Shown one piece after another: positions 1-6,506 of a DNA stretch of 7,640 nt. Every line of letters begins with the position of its first letter. Positions within the stretch are counted from its first letter, which is position 1. A program made the translations under genes and the position numbers. The notes beneath the pieces are model-generated. The model was given only the letters and a program-made list of their open reading frames with translations. It was not told the origin of the DNA and searched no databases. The stretch comes from Candidatus Margulisiibacteriota bacterium. Its GTDB lineage: Bacteria; Margulisbacteria; WOR-1; O2-12-FULL-45-9. Location of the stretch: positions 1,224-8,863 of the forward strand of contig JAQTLJ010000039.1 of the NCBI GenBank assembly GCA_028714935.1, read 5' to 3'.

Positions 1-504
1 GGCCTGCTCTATCATCAGCTGGAATGGAAAGGGGTAAAGGACGGCCTTAAGGCTTTTTCCCTGGCAAAAGAAAAGTTCCCGGGCATCAAGCTGGTCATGT
101 TTGGAGTTGATAAACCCAAACCCGGCGAGCTCCCGACCGACGTAGAATTCCACCACGATCCCTCCCAGGAAAAGTTAAGAGAGCTTTACTGTTCACTGGA
201 CATTTTCCTCTCCCCCAGCTGGGCTGAAGGCTGCCAGCTCCCGCCGATGGAAGCGATGGCCTGCCACTGCGCGGTCGTGGCAACAAACGTCGGGGGGATG
301 CCCGATTACTCGATTTCCGGCCAGACCGCCCTCGCCTCGCCGCCCAGGGAGCCGGAAGCGCTTGCCAGGAATTTGATCCGCCTGCTGGAAAATGAACAAG
401 AATTGCGGCGCATCTCCGAAGCGGGTTACAGGAAGATCAGGGAATTCACCTGGGAAAGTGCGACCAAGAAGCTGGAAAAGATCCTAGTTGAGGAATCGCG
501 ATGA
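1..504 (+). CDS. GT4-family glycosyltransferase, C-terminal part (5' end cut by window)
   Basis: The frame is open from the first base and ends at TGA 502-504, giving the last 167 residues of a protein whose start lies to the left. The visible part is the C-terminal Rossmann half of a GT-B fold enzyme of family GT4, which binds the nucleotide-sugar donor. The segment EWKGVKDGLKAF (residues 8-19) matches the donor-domain beginning of this family. The hallmark EX7E motif is present as EGCQLPPME, followed by AMACHCAVVATNVGGMPD. It ends in the usual amphipathic tail (LARNLIRLLENEQELRRISEAG...). The family transfers a sugar, usually with retention of configuration, to a lipid-linked or glycan acceptor at the cytoplasmic face of the inner membrane. 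The ATG at 97 is internal to this open frame and is not a credible start. Its stop overlaps the next gene's start by four bases. Donor and acceptor sugars cannot be told. Confidence 0.93.
   Translation, partial: GLLYHQLEWKGVKDGLKAFSLAKEKFPGIKLVMFGVDKPKPGELPTDVEFHHDPSQEKLRELYCSLDIFLSPSWAEGCQLPPMEAMACHCAVVATNVGGMPDYSISGQTALASPPREPEALARNLIRLLENEQELRRISEAGYRKIREFTWESATKKLEKILVEESR
490..494 (+). promoter_or_regulatory. Shine-Dalgarno site for the GT4-GT2 fusion gene
   Basis: GAGGA lies six bases before the ATG at 501, inside the last codons of the upstream glycosyltransferase gene. It supports 501 as the start and shows that this ATGA overlap has its own ribosome binding site in addition to any coupling. 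Confidence 0.7.
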
Positions 505-2468
505 AAAAGATCAGAGTTGCCCAGGTTGTTAACCAGCTTTCGATCGGCGGCACCGAAAAGACGATCGAAGTCTTCGCCAATAACCTGGACAAGGACCTGT
601 TTGAGGTTTCGATCTACGCCCTTTTTTCCGGCGGCGCGAGGTACGACCGCTTCAAACAGAACTTTAAGACCTATGTTCTGAACGGCAATTTTGATGCCTT
701 CGTTCACCACCTCAAGGAAAACCATATCGATATTATGCACATCCACCGCTCCGGTTATGAGGAACCTTTTGCCATCCACGCCGCCCGGGAAGCCGGCGTC
801 CCGATCATCGTAGAGACCAAGATCTTCGGCGCGGTTGACAAGAGCTCAAGCGGCCGGCAAATAGACGCCAGCATCTTTATCAGTAAAATGTGCGCGCTCC
901 GCTTCATGAACCAGACCCATTTATCGACTAATGATTTCTTTAAAAAGAATATCGTCATCTATAATCCGATCGAGATCAATAAGTATCAAATTCCCCCGGC
1001 CGAAGTCGCTGCGTTCAAACGCTCCCTGGGGATCCTGCCGGGGGAGTTCGTCCTCGGCCGCGTCAGCCGGGCTGATCCTTTCAAATTCGGCAATGTCTGT
1101 CTCAAGATGATGCCCTATCTCCTGACGGAGGTCCCGAACGTCAAATACATCATTGTCGGCTGCCCGCCGTCCAAGCTGGAAATGATCAAGCGTTTAAAGC
1201 TGAGCAATAACGTGATCACTCTGCCCGAGATCGATGACGAGAGACAGCTGGCGGTGTTTTACGAAAGCCTTGACCTCTACGCTTACGCCGCCTATCACGG
1301 CGAATCATTCGGTATCACGCTGGCCGAAGCGATGGCCCACCGCAAGCCGGTGATCGTCAACTCCACCCCGGCTATCGATAACGCCCAGGTTGAGCTGGTC
1401 GACCACGGCGAGACCGGTTTTATTGCCAACTGGCCGTTCAATTACGCCCAGGCTGTTGCTTCTATTTTAAAGGACAAGGTCCTGAAAAAACAGCTGGGAG
1501 AAAAAGGGTTCCAAAAAGCCGACCGGCTGTACAACGCCAAAACGGTCACCCGCCAGCTTGAGCAGTTATATCTTAACCTCTGCCGCCAAAAAGGTCTGGC
1601 TGTCCCTGACCTCAACATCAAGATCAAGCCTGACCAGGTGGAACTGGAACATTTTCGCCGGGAATATCCGGTCAGGAAAAGACAACAATTCAATAAATTC
1701 TCTGTCCTGGGCCTGGCCAAAGGGCTGTCCAGAAGGGTCTTTTTCAGGCCGCCGATTGTCCAGCCAAAATTATCCGTGCTGCTCATCGCTTTAAACGAGG
1801 CGGACTTGATTGAAAAATGGCTTAACCATGTCTCGCGCCTCAACCCTTACGAGATCGTGATCGTTGACGGCGGGTCAACTGACGGCACGGTCGAAAAAAT
1901 AAAACATTTTCCTCAGCACCTTAACATCAAGCTTATCCAGCAGCCGATGGGCGGCTCTTTCTCGGCCCAAAGGAATTTGGCCCTAAAAAACTGCTCCGGC
2001 GACTGGGTCCTGGCGCTCGACGCGGATGAGCTTCTGACCGAAAAGGGCCTGGAGCTCATTCCCGCTCTCATGAACGACAATTCCTCCCTCGCCTTTAGTT
2101 TTCCCCGCCTCCTCCTGTTCCCGGATGACAGGCATTTTTCGGGAGACCTCAGCGGTGATCTCCAGCTCCGGCTTTTCCGCAACCTGCCGGAGATAGAATA
2201 TATCCATGAGGTGCACGAACGTCCGGCTTATAAAGGGAAAGAGATCCACCCCGGGATCGTTAACTGGAAATGGTGTAAGATAAAGCGAGCGGCCAAGATC
2301 CTTCATTACGGGTACATTAAATCGCGAGCGGCGCTGATCGAAAAAGGCAAACGCTGGCAGCTCTTCAAAGCGGCCTCAGAAGCCAGAGGCCTTAATATCG
2401 GCGGAGAGGATTTTTTTATTCTGGATGAGAACAAGATGAAGGTCCGCTCAATAGAGGAAATAAAATGA
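501..2468 (+). CDS. Two-domain glycosyltransferase: N-terminal GT4, C-terminal GT2 (WaaE/KdtX-like)
   Basis: This 655-residue protein carries two complete-looking catalytic domains. Residues 1 to about 362 are a GT-B fold GT4 domain, with the N-terminal GGTE motif (16-19), the donor-domain start at about 183 (FVLGRVSRADPFK) and the EX7E motif at E268-E276 (ESFGITLAE). Residues 363-420 form a basic linker. Residues 423 to about 610 are a GT-A fold GT2 domain resembling the WaaE/KdtX-type beta-1,4-glucosyltransferase group. It has LNEAD (431-435), VDGGSTDGT (455-463), SAQRN (488-492), the metal-binding DAD of LDADE (506-510), HEVHERP (569-575) and LHYGY (601-605). Single-domain members of either family are about 250-400 residues, so this is a real fusion. 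The reading frame is unbroken across the linker. It would add two sugars, probably consecutively (inference). It overlaps both neighbours by ATGA. Sugar specificity is unknown. Confidence 0.93.
   Translation: MKKIRVAQVVNQLSIGGTEKTIEVFANNLDKDLFEVSIYALFSGGARYDRFKQNFKTYVLNGNFDAFVHHLKENHIDIMHIHRSGYEEPFAIHAAREAGVPIIVETKIFGAVDKSSSGRQIDASIFISKMCALRFMNQTHLSTNDFFKKNIVIYNPIEINKYQIPPAEVAAFKRSLGILPGEFVLGRVSRADPFKFGNVCLKMMPYLLTEVPNVKYIIVGCPPSKLEMIKRLKLSNNVITLPEIDDERQLAVFYESLDLYAYAAYHGESFGITLAEAMAHRKPVIVNSTPAIDNAQVELVDHGETGFIANWPFNYAQAVASILKDKVLKKQLGEKGFQKADRLYNAKTVTRQLEQLYLNLCRQKGLAVPDLNIKIKPDQVELEHFRREYPVRKRQQFNKFSVLGLAKGLSRRVFFRPPIVQPKLSVLLIALNEADLIEKWLNHVSRLNPYEIVIVDGGSTDGTVEKIKHFPQHLNIKLIQQPMGGSFSAQRNLALKNCSGDWVLALDADELLTEKGLELIPALMNDNSSLAFSFPRLLLFPDDRHFSGDLSGDLQLRLFRNLPEIEYIHEVHERPAYKGKEIHPGIVNWKWCKIKRAAKILHYGYIKSRAALIEKGKRWQLFKAASEARGLNIGGEDFFILDENKMKVRSIEEIK
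2453..2458 (+). promoter_or_regulatory. Shine-Dalgarno site for the GT2 gene at 2465
   Basis: AGAGGA lies six bases before the ATG at 2465, within the end of the fusion gene. The strong match and ideal spacing fix the start of the downstream gene and suggest efficient re-initiation at the ATGA overlap. Confidence 0.75.
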
Positions 2469-3385
2469 TCAGTGTGGTCATTCCCGCCTATAACGGGTCA
2501 GAACTTTTGGCCCAATACCTGCCGGTCTTGATCGGGGCGCTGGAGAGCTCAAAGATCGTTTATGAAGTGATCATCGTCGATGACGGCAGCGAAAAAATGC
2601 TAGAAGTTACCCAACCCAAGACCAGGGTTGTCCGGCTTGACCGGAACTCCGGCTTTTCGATCGCCTGCAATAGCGGGGCCAAAGAAAGCAAGTACCCTGT
2701 TCTCTTTTTTCTAAATACCGATGTCAAGGTCACTCCTCATTTTATAGAACCGCTGCTTGCGCACCTCAGTGATCCCAAGGTCTTCGCCGTCGCCCCCAGG
2801 ATATTGATACCGGATGAGAACAACTTTGATGAGGCGGTCACTTCGGGCCGGCTGCGCGGCTCTCACCTATTACTCAAGATCGGCAGTAAAAAACCGCCGA
2901 CAGGACCGACCGAGATCTTATATGCCTGCGGGGCCGCCCTGCTGGTTGCTCGGGATAAGTTCTGGGAGATCGGCGGCTTTGATGAATTATATAAACCTTT
3001 CTACATGGACGACCTTGATCTCTGCTATCAGGCCTGGAAGCGCGGCTATCGCGTCATTTACGAGCCTAAAAGCGCAGTTTATCATCTCCACAGTAAAACC
3101 ATTAAAAGTTATCGCAAAAGATCGTATATCCAAAGCATTGATATCCGCAACCAGTACCTTTTTCGCTGGAAAAATTTCACCGATCCCTGGCTGGTTTTTC
3201 TGATGGTCCTTGAGCTTTTTACCCTCAAGCTGATCAATCCCAATCCGACCGAATGGTCCGGTTTCGTCAAAGCCCTGGGCCGGCTCAAAGAGGTCCTGGC
3301 CCGCCACCGGGAGCTTAAGAAGCATTATAAGCTAACAGATAAAGAAGTCTTTGCCCATTTTAAAACTTTAAATGAAACTACCTGA
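2465..3385 (+). CDS. GT2-family glycosyltransferase (rhamnosyltransferase-like)
   Basis: A 306-residue GT-A fold inverting glycosyltransferase. It opens with the GT2 signature SVVIPAYNG (3-11) and VIIVDDGS (35-42). The nucleotide/metal motif is NTD (84-86) in FFLNTDVKV, as in many rhamnosyltransferase-like members where NXD replaces DXD. CGAALLVARDKFWEIGGFDE (155-174) and the acidic acceptor/base motif FYMDDLDLCYQAWKRGYR (179-196) follow, with the late histidine motif VYHLH (205-209). A hydrophobic stretch at about 241-257 (PWLVFLMVLELFTLKLI) could rest on the membrane but is too polar at its edges for a firm helix call. The start has a good ribosome binding site and an ATGA overlap with the fusion gene. 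The protein resembles the last plus-strand gene (5610-6506) in motif layout. The sugar is not determinable; rhamnose is only the commonest assignment for this subgroup. Confidence 0.92.
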   Translation: MISVVIPAYNGSELLAQYLPVLIGALESSKIVYEVIIVDDGSEKMLEVTQPKTRVVRLDRNSGFSIACNSGAKESKYPVLFFLNTDVKVTPHFIEPLLAHLSDPKVFAVAPRILIPDENNFDEAVTSGRLRGSHLLLKIGSKKPPTGPTEILYACGAALLVARDKFWEIGGFDELYKPFYMDDLDLCYQAWKRGYRVIYEPKSAVYHLHSKTIKSYRKRSYIQSIDIRNQYLFRWKNFTDPWLVFLMVLELFTLKLINPNPTEWSGFVKALGRLKEVLARHRELKKHYKLTDKEVFAHFKTLNETT

Positions 3386-4751
3386 AGAAAAAATCAAGAA
3401 GATCTTGATCGTCAGGCCGGACGCGATCGGCGACATCGTCCTGATCACGCCGGCGATCCACGCGCTCAAGGAACATTTCCCCAAGGCTAAGATCTCCATT
3501 CTGGTCCAGGAGTACACGGCGCCAGTTGCCCGAGCGATCCCGGACATCGATGAAGTCCTGATCGACGATATCAAGGCGGGCCGGGCCGGGTCGCTAAGAG
3601 ACTTCTTGGCTTATGTTAAACGGATCCGGGCGATGAAGTTTGACCTTTCGGTCGACTTCTACAGCTTTAACCTTAAGCACACCCTCCTCCAATTCCTGGC
3701 CGGCATCCCTTACCGGGTCGGCGACAAGTCCCGTTTTTTCCTCGGCTTCTTTTACAACTGCGGCAAAGTGCTGCGCTACAAAGATTACAGCAAACACATC
3801 GTCGATCTCCACCTCGACCTGATCAAAACGATCGGCGTGGAAGCTAAAGCTCCCCGGCTGAAGATCAACGTGCCGGAAATGAAATTCGCCGGTATTGATG
3901 ACCACGATTTTGTCATCGGGATACATCCCGGCTGCACTTCATCCCGGCTCTGGGAAGAAGAGAAATATGCCAGGACGATCGATGCCCTGCAGGAAAAATT
4001 CCAGGCCAAAGTTGTCCTGACCGGCGGCCCCAAGGAACGGGCGCTGGGCGACAGGATCATTGCCGCTTGCCGGCATAAACCGCTCGACCTGATCGCCAAA
4101 ACGACCCTACCGGAACTAATGGCGCTCATTAAACGCTTTAACATCTACATCGGCGCCGATACCGGACCGACCCATCTGGCTTCCGCCATCGGCACCCCGG
4201 TCGTCCTGCTGATCCTGGCCAAAAATGTTAAACCGGTCAGGTGGGGATCGTACGGTTCCCGTCATATTATTCTCTACGCCCATCCGCAAGCCCAATGCCC
4301 GATCTTCTGCGCCGCCGGCCGCTGCCGTGAAGATTACTGCAGCCGGGTGATCACGCCGGAAATGATCGTGGCCGCCGTCCAGCAGCTGCGAGAGGGCAAA
4401 ACCTTTACCCGGGAAGACTGGCAGCGCCTGTCATGCAATGTTTTATTGATCTATGATAAAAACAACCGGCCAAAAGCCGAACAGGTGGCCGGGATCCTTA
4501 AACAACAAGGCTATCATTATGTGCTCAAGCCAGCGGAGGAGCTAAAAGGGATCAAAGGGATCCTGCAAACGATCGAAACCGATAATATCCTGGTCATCCA
4601 CCACTTCGGGAAAAAAGGCCTGCTTACCGCCTGGCTTGCGAACCTGTTATCGGGCATATATACTACTAACGCGACGGTCTTGGTCCGAGGCTTTAACAAC
4701 GAAGATCTGTTCGCTAAATATAATAAAGCCTTTGAAACTTCATTAATATGA
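3372..4751 (+). CDS. GT9 heptosyltransferase-like protein with an extra C-terminal alpha/beta domain
   Basis: Residues 1 to about 345 are a GT-B fold GT9 enzyme, the family of the ADP-heptose:LPS heptosyltransferases (WaaC, WaaF, WaaQ). Seen directly: the N-terminal ILIVRPDAIGDIVLITPAI (11-29) with the conserved RXDXXGD pattern, the donor-domain start VIGIHPGC (181-188), and the signature GADTGPTHLASAIGTP (261-276). A cysteine set (C309, C313, C318, C323) matches the Cys-rich loop common in the family. At 459 residues it is about 100 longer than usual. Residues 354-459 add a section with alternating strands and helices (CNVLLIYD, AEQVAGILKQQG, NILVIHHFG, LLTAWLANLL, ATVLVRGF) that I do not recognise. 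The start overlaps the previous gene by 14 bases with no clear ribosome binding site, so translation is probably coupled. The acceptor may be heptose- or Kdo-containing LPS core (inference), but GT9 members with other specificities exist. Confidence 0.92.
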   Translation: MKLPEEKIKKILIVRPDAIGDIVLITPAIHALKEHFPKAKISILVQEYTAPVARAIPDIDEVLIDDIKAGRAGSLRDFLAYVKRIRAMKFDLSVDFYSFNLKHTLLQFLAGIPYRVGDKSRFFLGFFYNCGKVLRYKDYSKHIVDLHLDLIKTIGVEAKAPRLKINVPEMKFAGIDDHDFVIGIHPGCTSSRLWEEEKYARTIDALQEKFQAKVVLTGGPKERALGDRIIAACRHKPLDLIAKTTLPELMALIKRFNIYIGADTGPTHLASAIGTPVVLLILAKNVKPVRWGSYGSRHIILYAHPQAQCPIFCAAGRCREDYCSRVITPEMIVAAVQQLREGKTFTREDWQRLSCNVLLIYDKNNRPKAEQVAGILKQQGYHYVLKPAEELKGIKGILQTIETDNILVIHHFGKKGLLTAWLANLLSGIYTTNATVLVRGFNNEDLFAKYNKAFETSLI

Positions 4752-5617
4752 TCGAAGCCAGTGTGATTATCGGCGCCTATAACCAGAAAGAGATCCTGAA
4801 AAGGACCCTGGAGTCGCTGTTTAACCAGACTTATCCCGCTGACAAATATGAGATTGTCCTGATCGACAGCATGTCTTCCGACGGGACCGACGCCATGATC
4901 GAACAGCTCAAGCCGACCTGCCGCCTGAACTATCTCCGCCAGGAGAACCAGGGCAAAGTCGTCGCCCGCAACCGGGCGATCAGGGAAGCCAAAGGCGCGG
5001 TTATCATTTTTACCGACGCCGATATCCCGGTCGAGAAGAACTGGGTCGCAGAACACCTGAAAGCCCAGCAAAAATATCCCGATACCGCTTTTGCCGGCCA
5101 GACGATCCGCCTGCGGCGTGAAGATCTGACCGACACTGAACTGCCGACCAGGTTCAAGCCTTTCCAGAAGATCAACTGGTCGTATTTCCTGACCGGCAAT
5201 CTTTCTATTCCTAAAGAATTGATCATCAAAGCCGGCTTATTTGATGAAAATTTCAAGGAATACGGCTGGGAAGATATCGAGCTCGGTTACCGCCTGCATA
5301 AAATGGGTATCCCACTCCGTTTTCTCCCCTCCGCCTTGAATCACCACCTCCACCCGGTCACTAAAGAGGGTTTTCTCAATATCATGTATAAAATGGGTAA
5401 GTCGGCGGCCGTCTTTTACCACCGGCACCCCAACCTGCAGATCAAATTATATTTGGGCTTAAATCCCCTGGCGCTGGCAGTTCATTCTTTTATCCGGAAA
5501 CACCAATGGCTCCTGAGCTACATCGAAAAGAAAGCTCCGACGTCTAACTTTTTCCGCTATCTTCTGGAACAGTACTATTATTTAACCGGCGCAAAGGAAG
5601 CCTTGGCCAATGATTGA
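4748..5617 (+). CDS. GT2-family glycosyltransferase, chondroitin-synthase/galactosyltransferase-like
   Basis: A 289-residue GT-A fold enzyme. Motifs in order: SVIIGAYN (5-12), VLIDSMSSDGT (37-47), ENQGKVVARNRAI (66-78) and the metal-binding DAD of FTDADIP (90-92). Then come LTGNLSIPKELIIKAGLFDE (148-167) and GWEDIELGYRL (173-183), where E175-D176 are the expected acceptor/catalytic-base acids. The GN...GWED arrangement is typical of GT2 enzymes whose C-terminal half resembles galactosyltransferase and chondroitin polymerase domains. A histidine-rich stretch NHHLHP (198-203) follows, then a tail of about 85 residues rich in aromatics and basics (LLEQYYYLTGAKEA) that may contact the membrane. 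The ATGA overlap with the GT9 gene has no obvious ribosome binding site, pointing to translational coupling. The enzyme probably adds a single sugar; nothing in the sequence says which. Confidence 0.92.
   Translation: MIEASVIIGAYNQKEILKRTLESLFNQTYPADKYEIVLIDSMSSDGTDAMIEQLKPTCRLNYLRQENQGKVVARNRAIREAKGAVIIFTDADIPVEKNWVAEHLKAQQKYPDTAFAGQTIRLRREDLTDTELPTRFKPFQKINWSYFLTGNLSIPKELIIKAGLFDENFKEYGWEDIELGYRLHKMGIPLRFLPSALNHHLHPVTKEGFLNIMYKMGKSAAVFYHRHPNLQIKLYLGLNPLALAVHSFIRKHQWLLSYIEKKAPTSNFFRYLLEQYYYLTGAKEALAND
5594..5598 (+). promoter_or_regulatory. Possible Shine-Dalgarno site for the GT2 gene at 5610
   Basis: AAGGA lies inside the end of the preceding gene, eleven bases before the ATG at 5610. The spacing is somewhat long, so it is a weaker call than the sites at 490 and 2453. 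Confidence 0.45.
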
Positions 5618-6506
5618 CCTGTCGATCATTATCGTCAGCTGGAACGTCAAAGACCTGCTGGACGAATGCCTCGCCTCGATCTTCGCCAACCAGGATCGTT
5701 TGCAGATCGAGGTCTTTGTGTCCGATAATCTTTCCAACGACGGCACGCCGGAGATGGTCAAAAAGAAATATCCGCAGGTCAAGTATATCCAGAACGAAGG
5801 CAATATCGGCTTCACCAAAGCCAATAACCGCGCCCTCCCCCAAGCATCCGGTAAATATATCTTTTATTTGAATCCCGATACGATCATCAAACCCCGCGCC
5901 TTGAGCCGGATGGTCGAGTTCATGGCCAAGACGCCGTCAGCCGGGGCGCTCGGCCCGCGCCTGCTTAATTCCGACGGCACCCTCCAGCTCTCCTGCCGGA
6001 CCTTCCCGACCCTCACAACCCAGCTTTATAACACATTATTTTTGGACGCGCTTTTCCCGAAAACAAAATTATTCGGGAAGTACATGATGAGCTGGTGGCA
6101 GCATGATGACTTGAGAGCGGTCAACCAGCCGATGGGCTCCGCCCTGCTGGTCCGCAAAGAGATACTCGATAAGATCGGCGCTTTTGACGAGAACATCATC
6201 TTCTGGTACGACGAGGTCGACCTCTGCAAACGGATCAAGAACGCCGGCTGGCAGATCTTTTTTCTCCCCTCGGCCGAGATCGTCCATTACGGCGGCCAGG
6301 GCTTTGGCCAGTGGAAAGGGATCAGAAAATCATTGTGGGGCGCTTATATCTGGCGCAAGAGCCGGAACTACTTCTTCAAGAAATCCTACGGCTTCTGGCA
6401 GGTGCCGATCTTAATGCTGCTGGATGTTACCCAGATCGCGATTATCCTGGGACTGCTCTACCTGATAGTAAAACTGATCTGGCTGGCAATTAATTTTGTC
6501 TTCTAA
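5610..6506 (+). CDS. GT2-family rhamnosyltransferase-like protein with C-terminal membrane helix
   Basis: A 298-residue GT2 enzyme of the WbbL-like rhamnosyltransferase layout. It has SIIIVSWN (5-12), FVSDNLSNDGT (36-46), NEGNIGFTKANNRA (62-75) and FYLNPDT (85-91), with NPD in place of DXD. LGPRLLNSDGTLQLSCRTFP (114-133) is a stretch highly typical of this subgroup. Then come MGSALLVRKEILDKIGAFDE (175-194), FWYDEVDLCKRIKNAGW (198-214) with the conserved acidic pair, and IVHYGGQG (224-231). A strongly hydrophobic segment at about 266-297 (ILMLLDVTQIAIILGLLYLIV...) forms one or two membrane helices and anchors the enzyme to the inner membrane. It overlaps the previous gene by eight bases. Its stop overlaps the stop of the opposing minus-strand gene. 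It is the last gene of the plus operon. It may add a deoxysugar such as rhamnose (family-based inference). Confidence 0.93.
   Translation: MIDLSIIIVSWNVKDLLDECLASIFANQDRLQIEVFVSDNLSNDGTPEMVKKKYPQVKYIQNEGNIGFTKANNRALPQASGKYIFYLNPDTIIKPRALSRMVEFMAKTPSAGALGPRLLNSDGTLQLSCRTFPTLTTQLYNTLFLDALFPKTKLFGKYMMSWWQHDDLRAVNQPMGSALLVRKEILDKIGAFDENIIFWYDEVDLCKRIKNAGWQIFFLPSAEIVHYGGQGFGQWKGIRKSLWGAYIWRKSRNYFFKKSYGFWQVPILMLLDVTQIAIILGLLYLIVKLIWLAINFVF

Noticed and set aside
426..779. Minus-strand 117-codon open frame opposite the GT4/GT4-GT2 junction
   Set aside because: It is the shadow of well-supported plus-strand glycosyltransferase genes; no recognisable motif and no ribosome binding site or gene context.
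4545..4562. Two tandem copies of the 9-mer AAAGGGATC
   Set aside because: It is a short in-frame KGI-KGI repeat in the GT9 C-terminal domain; two copies are too few to call a functional repeat.
4517..5071. Minus-strand 184-codon open frame, the longest antisense frame in the window
   Set aside because: It spans the junction of two clear plus-strand GT genes, and its translation shows no family motif; long antisense frames are common opposite genes with this codon usage.
6054..6079. Perfect 8-base inverted repeat TTCCCGAA/TTCGGGAA with a 10-base A/T-rich loop, considered as a terminator
   Set aside because: It lies in the middle of the GT2 gene, has no T-run after the right arm, and codes for ordinary residues of the protein; most likely incidental.
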